Shown here: in pieces, positions 37,730 to 47,961 of the stretch
Layout: each line of letters opens with the position of its first letter
Numbering within the stretch: position 1 is the stretch's first letter
NCBI RefSeq assembly: GCF_000004075.3
Contig: NC_026661.2
Location: 2,170,001-2,234,000, forward strand
Direction of reading: 5' to 3'
DNA: 64,000 bases
Source: Cucumis sativus
Taxonomy: Eukaryota > Streptophyta > Magnoliopsida > Cucurbitales > Cucurbitaceae
The notes under the pieces: generated by a model
Seen by the model: only the letters and a program-made list of their open reading frames with translations
The model's database searches: none
What the model was told of the DNA's origin: nothing
Program-made: the position numbers and the translations under genes

Positions 37730-39281
37730 CGTTGCGCTTTCTTGAAATCTTCTGATTTCATCTTGAAATTGCCATAGGGTGTCCTCCTTTTCCCAACTTG
37801 CTTCGCTTTTGGGTAGTCCTTCCCAAGCAATCAAATATTCATTATAGCTGGGAACTCCTTTCCCTCGTGTCTTCCTTTCTGCTAAGATCTCCTTGATTTT
37901 CTGTTGAATTCTGAGATTATGGCAGTAGGAATAACAACAAGCTCTGCCTTTCGGCTTAAGGCATCAGCAACTACATTAGCTTTGCCCGGCTTGTATCGTA
38001 GATGAAAATCAAACTCGGCAAGAAAGTCTTGCCATCGAGCTTGCTTTGGTGTGAGTTTCTTCTGCGTCTGGAAGTAGCTGGTTGCCACATTGTTTGTCAT
38101 CATCGTGAATTTACTGCCTAACAGGTAGTGTCTCCACACTCGTATGCATTGGACGATGGCGGTCATCTCCTTTTCTTGCACGGTGTATCGCCGCTTCGTA
38201 TCATTGAGTTTGCAGCTCTTGTAGGCTATAGGATGACCTTCCTACATCAAGACACCCCCTATTGTAAAGTCTGATGCATCAGTGTGCACCTCAAATGGTT
38301 TGGTGTGATCAGCTAAAGTCATCACAGGCTCTTTCGAGACGGCTTCTTTCAATCTGTCAAGGGATTGTTGACACTCCCCACTCCAATGCCAGGTTTGGCT
38401 TTTCTTTAGGAAGTTGGTGAGGGGTGCAGCAACATTTGAGTACCCCTTTATGAATCTATGATAGTAGTTCACGAACCCTAAAAATGATCGCAACTTCGGG
38501 ATTTTAGTAGGGGGTTTCCAGTCAAGTATGGCACGTACCTTTGATGGATCCATCATTAATCTGCCTTCTCTAATCCAATGTCCCAAAAACTCCACTTCTG
38601 GTTTGGCAAATGAGCATTTTTCCAGCTTAATATATAACTTGTTGTCGTGGAGTACCTGGAATACTTGTCTGAGATGTTGAACATGTTCTTCCATGGTTCG
38701 ACTGTATACTACAATGTCATCCAGATACACGACAACAAACTGATCTAGGAATGGTTGGAAAAGTTTGTTCATCAGAGTGCAGAAAGTGGTCGGGGCATTT
38801 GTTAATCCGAAGGGCATTACTAAGAATTCGTAAGCGCCGTACCTGGTTACGCATGTTGTTTTTTGCTCGTCCCCTTCGTTGATTCTTACTTGGTAGTACC
38901 CTGATCTCAGATCGATCTTGCTGAACCATCGGGCATTACCAAGTTGATCAAATAAATCAGCGATCAGCGGTATGGGTACCTATTTTTTATGGTCACCTTA
39001 TTGAGGGCTCGATAATCGATACACAGTCTCAATGACCAATCTTTCTTCTTCTGAAAGAGCACATGTGCACCATATGGGGCCTTCGAGGGTTGAATGTAGC
39101 TAGCTTTGAGGAGTTCTTTTAATTGCCTCTTTAACTCCTCAAGTTCTGGAGGGGCCATTCTATAGGGAGCCATAGCGGGTGGTTTGGCTCCTGGCTCCAG
39201 CTCAATCTCGTGATCTACTTCCCTTCTCGGGGGACGTTTTCTTCGGCAACTCGGCGGGCATGACGTTCTTGTATTCTTCAA
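37730..39281 (-). pseudogene. Broken pol: RT, RNase H and chromodomain-like tail; integrase deleted
   Basis: The reverse transcriptase begins at about 39240 ([10 protein letters not shown]...) and includes [13 protein letters not shown] frameshift near 38980 breaks the next segment, and the frame resumes with [12 protein letters not shown] and the catalytic YLDDIVVYS. The RNase H start (HTDASDF) is followed by an in-frame TAG at 38242-38244. The frame continues through YKPGKANVVADALSRKAE. At about 37905-37920 the sequence jumps, in another frame, to EYLIAWEGLPKSEASWE, the chromodomain-like C-terminus. The whole integrase between these points is gone. Described only as broken parts; no restoration attempted. 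Confidence 0.9.
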
Positions 39282-39330
39282 GGACTTTATGTACTTCTTT
39301 GGGGACGATATTTTGGGTAGGACTAGTCTC

Positions 39331-41104
39331 CTATGGTTGTGCCTCCTTTAGGGTAACTGCATAGCACTCGTGCTTGGTGACCCCTCTCTTGAATTGCATG
39401 GCTGAGAGCATGGTCACCGGCCTTCCCTTCTTTAGTGGGATGGTTGTTATTTGACCATCCACTATGGTGAGGGTACTTCCGGAAGAATTAATGATGGCAA
39501 TTACCTTATTGAAGAACCCTAGGCCAAGCACAATGTCAAAGTCATCCATAGGTATCACGGTGAAGTCGAGCTTACCTTGCCAATCGCCAATTTTGACTGT
39601 TACACCTCTTGCTACACCTTTGATGGCTTGTGCTTCTGAGTTTACCGCCTTGACAGTCCCCTCTTCGTTTGTGAACTTGAGGCCTAGTCTCTTAGCCTCA
39701 TTCACATTCATGAAGTTATGGCTTGCACCGGTGTCAAACATGGCAATAGTCTCTCTCCCGTTTATCTTTACGTTGCCATGGAGTATGCCTCCTTTAGTTG
39801 TTTGATTGGCCTGCTTTAGAGCTCCAATGTGTTGCAAGGAACCAATCTGTGGTGTATCATCTCCTTGCTTGGGCTCAAGCAATTTAGCAACGAGTGTGTT
39901 CATTGCTTTTCTATTCGGACAGTCTCTTGTCCGATGGGGACCATTACAAACAAAACAGGGAGAAGGTTTGGACGACTCGCCTTGTTGAGTTTTGTGATAC
40001 TTGTCATGTCTGTGGAATACCTTCTTTCCTTTTTCTCTTTGTTCGGAGTCTCTATGCTTGTAGTGATTGCCTTCACGTTTATTTGGACTGGGTTTTCTCT
40101 CCTTTGATTGGGCTGTATAATCGACAAGTATCTCGGTTGCAGCTATAGCGTCATCCAATGTTTGAACATTGCGACGGTCTAGCTCAACCTTGGCCCAATC
40201 TTTTAGTCCATCTCTGAATTGGAATAGGGCTTCCTTCTCTGGCAAATCACTAATTTCAAGCATAATAGTGGTAAATTCCTTCACATAGTCGAGAATGTTA
40301 CCTGTGTGTCGTAGCCTTCGAAGTTTGGCTCTTGACTCCATTTCGGCATTGTGGGGGAAGAAAGTGCTTCCTTAATTCGATCTTGAGTTGCTCCCACGTC
40401 TGGATGACATTCCCGTTTTGGTCGGCGTACCGTCGACACCACCAAAGTTGTGCGGCATCCCTTAGGAATGTCGGGGCATTGTTTATCTTGGCCTCATCAT
40501 CTCGAACACCGACAGCTGCATAGTATCGGTCAAGGCCAAAGAGGAAGTTTTCCACAACCGTGGCATTCCTCACCCCATTGTATGTGTCAGGTTTTGGCAC
40601 TTTAATGTGAGTAGTGCCTTGCACAGCGGTGTGTGTACTGGTGGATGCACCGTCTCCACCAAAGTGCTTGGAACGACATTCCATGCAAAGAGTATCTACC
40701 TTTGCATCTAGGGAAATATACTTAGAATAGAGTTCGCGTAACTCACCTTCAACAAATGTCTTCAAAGTGGTTACGGTTGATGACAACTCCTTCAAATCCT
40801 TTTGGAATGTCTTTCCAAGATCGCTAACGAGCTCCTTGGTTACGGTAGAGATTTCCGCGTTCTCCTGGATAAGCTCTTCGTAGCTATCACCCAACTCTTC
40901 TACCGTGTGCTGGACATCCTCAAGACTTTGCTCGAGGTTGGCAAGGCAAGTGTCAACACGCTCCCTTGCATCTGGACCCTTAGATTTCGATCGTCGGGTC
41001 GGGGATCGTCGGGTCGGGGATCGTCGGTCCTTCCTACCTCATGTGACAGGTCCTTCAAGAACCTGCTCAACTGGGGCTGAAACGTGGCCTTCTTCGCTGG
41101 ACAT
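39331..41104 (-). pseudogene. Broken gag with zinc knuckle and aspartic protease
   Basis: The frame begins at the ATG at 41104 (MSSEEGHV), meets a TGA after 21 codons (near 41039-41041), then reads on through a repeat zone and coiled-coil-like gag sequence to about 40330. There a frameshift passes to the frame starting ESRAKLRRLRHTGN. A CCHC zinc knuckle (CFVCNGPHRTRDC) lies near 39960. The protease active-site motif DTGASHNF lies near 39730 and ILGLGFF-like sequence (IVLGLGFF) near 39520. A TAG at 39331-39333 and a frameshift near 39240 separate it from the RT region. Confidence 0.9.
40989..41030 (-). repeat. 15-bp minisatellite in the gag N-terminus
   Basis: About 2.7 copies of a 15-bp unit (gatcgtcgggtcggg on +). 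On the coding strand it encodes a repeated basic pentapeptide (RRSPT register). Confidence 0.9.
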
Positions 41105-41257
41105 GATGTTCACAAGTCAATTGGAGGTAAGTGGGTATAGAAACCGTGTTCTGTTACCACTTCGACAACGTTTCAAGAACTAGGGTCTTGAATCTCGGCC
41201 TCTCAGTATCGTGCACTTGATAGCAACGATCAAGAGTATGTCCCTTTGAACGAACAC

Positions 41258-41269
41258 GCTCTGATACCA
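41258..41269 (-). other. Primer binding site, initiator-Met tRNA type
   Basis: TGGTATCAGAGC on the minus strand lies two bases inside the 5' LTR. This is the classic PBS complementary to the 3' end of plant initiator methionine tRNA. Confidence 0.95.
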
Positions 41270-41271
41270 CC

Positions 41272-41970
41272 TGTCACGTGGTTATTTTGATCACTAAACC
41301 AACGTGCGGCACAAAGGTGTTGGGGTTGCACCAATGTAAGCCTAAGAGCGATTGGACTTGTTGGAACAAACTAAGGAAGAAGGAAATTCGTAGGTAAGAA
41401 GTAGGCAAAGAGTTGTAGACAAGGTGTTTGATAAAATGCTTAAGAGAGCTTTGTTGATGAATTCCCAAGGATTCTGTGTTGTCTATACAAATGGACCCCT
41501 TTGGGGTATTTATAGAAGTATACAACCGACTTACAAGCCATAAACCGCCTTACAAGGTCGGCAAAAACAATCTGGAAAATTCCCGAGCGCTCAAGACACT
41601 GTCTGGAAGCTTTTGGAGCCGTCTGGCGCGCGCGCGCCTTCGTGAGCCTTCTTGGCCGCTCGCGAGTCTTCTGGAAACTTCGAGAGGTTCCCGGACCTTC
41701 TCCGCGCGCTCCGTGTTTGCTTTCCGCGTGCGCGCCCATCTGCCGTGCGCGTCTGTCTGTCTGCCTGCCACCCTTGCGTGCGTGCGCGCCCATGCCATGA
41801 CAGGGCCGCGCACGCTTGTCTTCTGCACATTGGCGTGTCATAGGCTTGGTGTGAACTTGTTTCTCTTCCTTGGGTGTTTGGACTGCTTGGGAGTTGGTTG
41901 GCTCCCCTTGGGCAATGCTAAGGAGTCTTAATTTGCGAAAAATTTGTTGGGTCATTTTTGGGGCGTGACA
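41272..41970 (-). repeat. 5' LTR (right copy on + strand)
   Basis: It is 699 bp with the same TG...CA ends as the partner LTR. It contains a TATAAATACC core (41505-41514 on +), the likely element promoter. The first ~195 bp differ from the partner at about five positions. Confidence 0.95.
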
Positions 41971-43994
41971 CTAAGCCACCCAAAAACAATATTATATTAA
42001 ATTGATTGTTTTTTGTATAAACTTGGAGAATTCAACTTGGCACCTTTAGATTTTCCGGATATATATATAGGTGCTAATTGATTAAACTCTTGTTGGTCAA
42101 TTGATTAATTACCTAAAATTTTTTATTTAATTGATATAGCTCCTAAAATTTAAAGAGTATAAATTGTTTTGTGACAATTTTTATTCTTGACCCCTAAGAA
42201 CCCTTTTCTTTATATTATCATTCTTCAGAAATTGTTCTTAATTTGATAGTTTAAGTTTTTAAGCTTTGATGAACATAAAAGTAAACTTTTTTCCTTGTAC
42301 AATAAATAAACTAATTATGATGACGATGTTAAAGGTCATTTCAAACTTAACTAGTCAACGCTTAATTAAGTTCTAATATTAATTAATACGTACTGACTTT
42401 TTACAAAAAAAATTACATTAAGAAAATTATTATATAAAAATATATTTACAAAATACAGTAAAAATTCATATGCTATCCATTCGAAAAGAAGCATCCAAAA
42501 TAGTAGTTGCACGTGACTATTTTGATCTTTTACTAATTTTTGTGCTATATAATGTAATTGTTTTATCCTTGTGTACATGCCATTATTCTACCCTAAAACT
42601 TATTATCTTTTTTCTTCATAATTCAGCTACATCTCAAGACAACAATCTACCAAAATCATCACTCCAACTTTTAGTATTTTAGTTGATGAGGGATTGATTT
42701 GAGCTTGAAGAGCTCTAATTTACAAAGACTGTTTGATAGAATAAACAATAATCTACAGAAATGATCTTCACTTGATTACAACTTTTCGGCATCGCCGTGT
42801 TGTAAGATTGAGTGTCTCAATTTGTGAAGTGCATAGCTCTGTGGTGCTTCAAAATCCTGTCCTCTGATGAATTCCGTTTGCACTGTGACACTGTTTTGGA
42901 GCTATTTATGTATTGGAACGATATCCAATATTGATCGATATGTTGGTGATGAACTAAGGTAACATTTTCTAGTTTAGGTATTGAGTAGATTTCTCTGTTT
43001 TGCATCTTGGATAGGTCTAGATCGTTCATTATTGGATTCCTGTATTAAGATCCAATTCTTTTTTGATTTTTGAGTGATATTTGATTATATTTTGGCTTAA
43101 TTACAATGTATGATCAAGTGCTAAATTTAGCCTAGGATATAGAATTATCTTGAAATGTTTTTAATATCATCTAATATTTGATTACATATAGTTGCTTCCT
43201 AGCTAAATCTTAATACTATTAGCTAACTAGTTATGATGTGTTTTATTCAAGTAATAAATTAGTTAATTAGCTAAATAGGACTAACGTAACCTAGCTTCTT
43301 TAGGTAATATGGCCAAGATTAATTGATACAAGAATAATCAATGGAGTCGTGTGATCAAGTTGCAAGATATGGAAACAACTCAAAAACCTAGGCAAGAGCT
43401 TTTAACTATCCGAATTCAATTCCAATTTATTTCGTGACAAATTTACTTTAGTTTGCAACAATCACTACAAAATCCTCCATCACTGGTTATTGTCCTTGGC
43501 TTTAAACTGTTTAATTGATTCAGCAATTCACATGTTTAATGTGCTCCACCCGATCTTGTCACTATGACTAAGAATGTAGTGATGGATACCGTTGATTGAT
43601 TCATTTAGTCCATATATGTGTAATGAGATTCAATCGGACTATTGGAAATGACTTATCAAAGCATAACAAAATTTACAACTGGTTGATACATGAACTGTTT
43701 GAATTGAGCAACATTTTTTTTTTAAAAATTATATCTCAATTCGAATTTTACTTAAAAGTTTTAAATACACACAATTAATTTCAAGCTTATGCGTTTATTC
43801 ATCACTATTTTTTTTTTTTCCTTTTTTAAGAAAGCATTTATTCATTACTTAAAAACATTAAACAACAAACATATACATACCGATACATATCAACTTGAGA
43901 AATCAAGGCCATTATTTGAAGTAACAAAATACGTTTAGTTGGTATGCCTTTAGCTTGAGGTTCTACATCATCAACCACGGCCTCACCAGCCAAT
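41971..43994. other. Gene-free spacer
   Basis: AT-rich and without a supportable gene. 42780-43030 is slightly richer in GC but has no recognisable frame. The 3'-flank motif of CRP copy 2 starts at about 43771. Confidence 0.65.
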
Positions 43995-44392
43995 CTAGCA
44001 GCAATGGACGCAACGACCACGGACGCAGCTACAACAACGGTTCCTGCAACCATGGAGGCATTGTTGGAGGAATCTAGCTTGTCCTCTTCCAAAACCATGG
44101 CGGTTGACTTCGTCATGAAGTTCATCAGTTTCCATAATAGCTTCTTCTACACAAATATATAATGTTAAATTACATTAGAATCAACATATATATGAGAAGA
44201 CACTAATGAAACGAGTAGAAGTAATATAATAACTACATTATTGCAATATGTATCATCATCTAATAAAGGTGTGGATATGAAGTAAAACTCACTGAATTTT
44301 ACATCCCTAGCCGTAACCGTGTTTACATCCTCTGAAGAGAGGATGACAATGGAGAACAGAAGACCGAGGAGGATGAAAGGCTTGGAATTCAT
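43995..44392 (-). CDS. Secreted Cys-rich small protein (83 aa), CRP copy 2
   Basis: Exon 1 (44293-44392) encodes a signal peptide starting MNSKPFILLGLLFSIV and running to a probable cut before RDVKF. Exon 2 (43995-44146) follows a 146-bp phase-1 intron (GTGAGT...TGTAG). It begins KEAIMETDELHDEV and carries CLHGCRNRCCSCVRGRC then VHCC, the same eight-Cys spacing as copies 1 and 4. TAG follows the last CC directly. One base out of frame beyond it, the tail of copy 4 is still legible (LAGEAVVDD..PQAK), so a single-base insertion appears to have made the stop. Basic loops contrast with the His-rich loops of copy 1. It is likely expressed: TATA, splice sites and frame are intact. Function unknown. 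Confidence 0.83.
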
Positions 44393-44465
44393 TATCTTTG
44401 TAAATTGGAATAATAAAAAGTATTTGAAGATGAGATGGAGATGAGAATTAGTTTGGATTTCAAAT

Positions 44466-44475
44466 GTATTTATAG
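44466..44475 (-). promoter_or_regulatory. TATA box of CRP copy 2
   Basis: CTATAAATAC on the minus strand, 74 bp before the ATG. The 30 bases that follow it match the equivalent region of copy 1 closely. Confidence 0.8.
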
Positions 44476-45183
44476 TCTGATGATTGAAGAAGGTTAAGGT
44501 TGAAATAAGGATATGAATTGCTAGAGTAGTAAAAGTTTCCTTATTACTATAATTTGTCGTTTTCTCATAATTTACATTTGAAAATATGATCATAAAACTT
44601 TGTTACCATTGATGACGTTGCCTCTCGTTCAAAAACACGTAGAAATTTAATTCTTTAACGGATGCCTATATATTATTTTGATTTATTCTTTTAGTACGAG
44701 TTAAAGAGCTAATCATAATGAAACGTGAGTTGTTTGATAAAGTTTCGTAAAGAATTTGTTCAGTAACTATTTGTGTTTTCTTAAATAAAATAAAATAATA
44801 AAAAAATGTTTGCTAACAATTACTGTTCTTGTGTAATTATTCATTTGTGTTCAAGAGGGCTTTCACTCTAGTCATTTTCATGTATGCTTCTTTTGGTCTA
44901 TTTTCTCGATTATTATTTAATTTTAACAAAATGGGTATTACATGTAATAGAAATTTAAAATTGTGTCAATTTAGTTGAGATACTTTAGTGCACTATAAAA
45001 TTACAGTACCTATCTTTTTAGATGAACTTAACTCATCTGACATTTGAGTATACTAATAACCTCGAGATTTATGGTTCAAATATACTAACAGTCTTTGGCG
45101 TATGCGTTTATTCAACAATTATTACTTAATTAGACTCGAGTACTGCACTTCATTAATACTAAATGAAGCTTTAGGTAGTACAC

Positions 45184-45225
45184 CCAATTAATCTCAAGCC
45201 TATGGATTTATTTTCATTACTTGAC
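45184..45225 (-). repeat. Orphan copy of the CRP 3' flank
   Basis: 'caattaatctcaagcctatg' followed by 'gatttattttcattactt' matches the 3' flanks of the CRP genes at 33331-33366, 43771-43807 and 59553-59590. No CRP coding sequence accompanies it. Confidence 0.5.
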
Positions 45226-45472
45226 TTCTCTCCGTCAATCCTTACTGTTCAAAGGTTTTTAGATAATCAACACAAGTAACTTAGTTATATTGGTTTTAAA
45301 ATTTAATGGGTAGTTATGTTGGAAAGGAATTTTTGGAGGTAGGAGAAAATTTGAAAAAGAAAATTGATGAAAGAGGGTACTTCTGTTTATTAGGACACTT
45401 TTTATTTTTTGGCTTCATGCGAGTGGTAGGACATCCCTCCTAATTATACTAGTTGGCACTTAGCTTGATACC

Positions 45473-45654
45473 CCTAAATGTACGTATGACTAGAATTTTG
45501 CCAACACGTTCTTATCTATTGGTTAAAATGACTCTAAATGTATGTATGACTAGAATTTTGCCAACACAGTCTTCATCTATTGGTTAAAATGACTCTAAAT
45601 GTACGTATGACTAGAATTTTGCCAACACATTCTTCATCTATTGGTTAAAATGAT
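45473..45654 (+). repeat. Three tandem units of 60-61 bp
   Basis: Units begin at about 45473, 45533 and 45594. Each runs 'ctaaatgtacgtatgactag', then 'aattttgccaacac', 'tctattggttaaaatga', with a few substitutions and a 1-bp indel. Confidence 0.93.
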
Positions 45655-47587
45655 TCTATAGAACATTCTTTACAATTATACTTCTTTAGATATTTCTTCA
45701 ATCTTCTTTGAATATCGATCTCCTACAAAATATTATTAATTTCTCTAAAATAATGTAGTAATTAATACTTTCTAGAAATTGAACTTTTATTTGTGCTAGA
45801 CCCAAATATTGTTAATCCAAAATCAAGTTCATATTTCAACAGGTTCCAATCACAACAAACACACTTATAATTTTTAACTTTTTTAACTTTTGTACGATTA
45901 TAAAAGGATGGTGGCTGAATAGAGAGTAAGATTGAAACAATGCTAGAATATATCGAGAATAATAATAATGAAAAAAAGGGAGAGATTAACACACACATGA
46001 ATTAAGGTAAAAACCAAGGCAATGATCATATAAGAACTTAACTAGGAGTAACAAATTTTCTTTTGTCACATGAGAAATCGATGATGGAAGTCGTACTAGA
46101 TAATGACATCTTTACTCGCAAATATGAATTGGTACACCCCATTGTTATTAAATAACAATGGTTCGAAATTCGATGTTAGTTTATGTTTCTAAAATCGGGT
46201 CAGAAATCTTTAGATTTCATCATGTTAAGTTGGATATCCCTAACGCGATGTCAAGAGTTATGATTCGAAAATTAGGCATTCGTAAAATCGGGTCAGGGCT
46301 TGACTCATGGCGTCAGACTTGCATAGTTTTCCTATTACAAGTGATGGTGAAGTCAAGAGAAAGTCAAAGTGTGCCACTCATGATACGAAGTGTCATTGAT
46401 GATACGAATTGCCATCGAACTAGGGATGTTTGACCGCCTGGTCAAGAATGTCATTCCGACTTTGAGGTTAACTATTAATGAAGAAAAGGAGCTATGACTT
46501 CAGCAGAAGGTTATAAAACACGATAAGTTTGCGAGGGGCAGGTTAAAACGGAAGCATACCTTTGTGAAAGGGCCATTATGATAATTTTCCCTAAAAAGAG
46601 TCGCATTATTATAACTTATAATTGTATATTTAAGTGAACTTAAAAAATAGTTCCATTATAACTTGTGATTCAAGATTTAAGTAAATTGAAAGATACAACA
46701 AAATATGCAAAAATAACCAAACTTGTTAAAATCATAATTTCCAATTTCCTAAATTAAAAAATGTCTTTTTACTTCTACGTTATTGTGGATCTAACGAGTC
46801 AAAAGTTAATTATGTTATAATCTAACCACTCACCTCAAAGTTAGATAGTAAGAACATTAAGCTAGTTGATTATTTAAGATGCAACAATCATATATACTTT
46901 TTTAACCTTTGTTATAAGCTTGGACGTAGTTTCAATACTCTCTCACAAAACTTATTAAAGATTGATACATACATCCTACTAAACAGCTATAATCACATTT
47001 GTTCAATATTTTTAAGAAATCTTTTAAAACTAAACATATAGTACTGTGATACTTAGAAAGTCGATTCAAACACACTAGCCTATTGTATTAATTTAGTTTA
47101 TTCTTAAGCTTTTAATTTTTTTTCTGAAAAAGATACGAATTTTACTTGGTCTTCTTAGCCTTTAAATTTGAACATTCCATTATTTATGGTTTGATAAAAA
47201 AAAAAAAAATCAAGCTATTCAATATGCCTTTGCCAAAGAAAAAAAAAGGAAAAATTTTTTGCCAGAGGGACTAGTGTCCACCATTACAGTATATTTATTC
47301 TGCATCAATACATCAAATAACTTTGATCATCTCTCTCATTTAGCTCTATTTCTAGCTAAGAAAAACTCAATCTGAAATATGAGAGAAAAATGATCATAAA
47401 TGAAAATGAAGATACAAAAAAGTCTTAAAATTTTTATTCAAAGAGGTGTGAAGTTATATTTAGTCAGAAGGATTGTGTAATCGTTCGTGAAAATTTGATG
47501 TTTTCCTTTAGCATGAGATTTTCAAACTTCTTTAGTTAAATAAATGGTTCCACTTCTTCGAACTCGCTATCCTAACTATATATTTTC

Positions 47588-47872
47588 TTAGGGGTTTACA
47601 TTGGTAACTTCATTAGCATAGTTGCAACATTGGATGCATCGACCATCACGATTGAAACCACAGCAACCATGTGAGCAACCATTTCCACCTCCACCTCTAC
47701 CGTACCCACCGCATCTATAGTAATTTCCGCAGCCAGGGGTGTCCGCGGAGCTGCCGCGGCCGTCACTTAAAAGGTCTCTTGCTGCCACTTTTGGGGACAG
47801 GACAAGAACGACTACGATGGAGAAAACAAGAGTCGTCACAAAAGGAAAATGCTTGGAGTTGGAATAATTCAT
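47588..47872 (-). CDS. Secreted Gly/Cys-rich protein, GRP3-like (94 aa)
   Basis: A single exon of 94 codons. A signal peptide (about residues 1-31, ending KVAA before RDLLSDGRG) precedes a short Gly-rich block (CGGYGRGGGGNGC). Then comes a Cys module C-x3-CC-x7-C-x2-CC followed by NYANE, the counterpart of the CC-SFAGE end in CRP copy 4. The arrangement matches plant GRP3-class glycine-rich proteins with a Cys-rich C-terminus. Some of these are known partners of wall-associated kinases, which is family knowledge and untested here. It lacks the intron found in copies 1, 2 and 4, so it is a relative rather than a recent duplicate. A TATA box lies 79 bp upstream. Confidence 0.87.
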   Translation of the reverse strand: MNYSNSKHFPFVTTLVFSIVVVLVLSPKVAARDLLSDGRGSSADTPGCGNYYRCGGYGRGGGGNGCSHGCCGFNRDGRCIQCCNYANEVTNVNP

Positions 47873-47950
47873 TTTAAAATGTTCTTTTCTTTCTAGTAAT
47901 TAACTTGTAATTTTGGAGAGGGAATGAGAAGATTTTGCACCCTTCTCATT

Positions 47951-47961
47951 CTATTTTATAG
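47951..47961 (-). promoter_or_regulatory. TATA box of the Gly/Cys-rich gene
   Basis: CTATAAAATAG on the minus strand, 79 bp before the ATG, the same spacing as in the CRP genes. Confidence 0.75.

Larger units (their letters stand above)
36938..41974 (-). mobile_element. Degenerate Ty3/gypsy chromovirus-like LTR retrotransposon
   Basis: The element lies in minus orientation between 36942 and 41970 and is bracketed by CTAA on both sides (a probable 4-bp target duplication). It has two LTRs, a primer binding site, a polypurine tract, and gag and pol remnants in the order gag, zinc knuckle, protease, reverse transcriptase, RNase H, chromodomain-like tail. The order RT before chromodomain and the C-terminal EYLIAWEGLP motif place it among chromoviruses. 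The integrase zinc finger and catalytic core are missing. Stops and frameshifts break every long frame, so it cannot be autonomous. About ten differences were counted by eye over about 370 aligned LTR bases outside the GC-rich indel zone, so insertion is fairly but not extremely recent. Confidence 0.95.
44480..47587. other. Gene-free spacer with relics
   Basis: It contains an orphan CRP 3' flank (45184-45225) and a threefold 60-bp repeat (45473-45654). A somewhat GC-richer stretch (46150-46600) has many 'tcgggtc/gatacgaa' motifs but no intact frame and may be a decayed transposon segment. Confidence 0.6.

Noticed and set aside
36942-37834. Arg/Ala-rich frames in and next to the LTR (for example 37343-37834, 41440-41955)
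   Set aside because: They arise from the GC-rich LTR block and run across the LTR/internal boundary. Only the EYLIAWEGLP segment is a genuine coding remnant.
45762-45998. 78-codon minus-strand frame with a hydrophobic N-terminus and a VCC motif
   Set aside because: It was considered as another secreted Cys-rich peptide, but it has only three cysteines, no shared spacing, and no shared promoter or flank.
46158-46433. 91-codon plus-strand frame in a GC-richer patch
   Set aside because: No conserved motif was seen. Repeated 'aaaatcgggtcag' and 'gatacgaa' motifs suggest non-coding repeat DNA.
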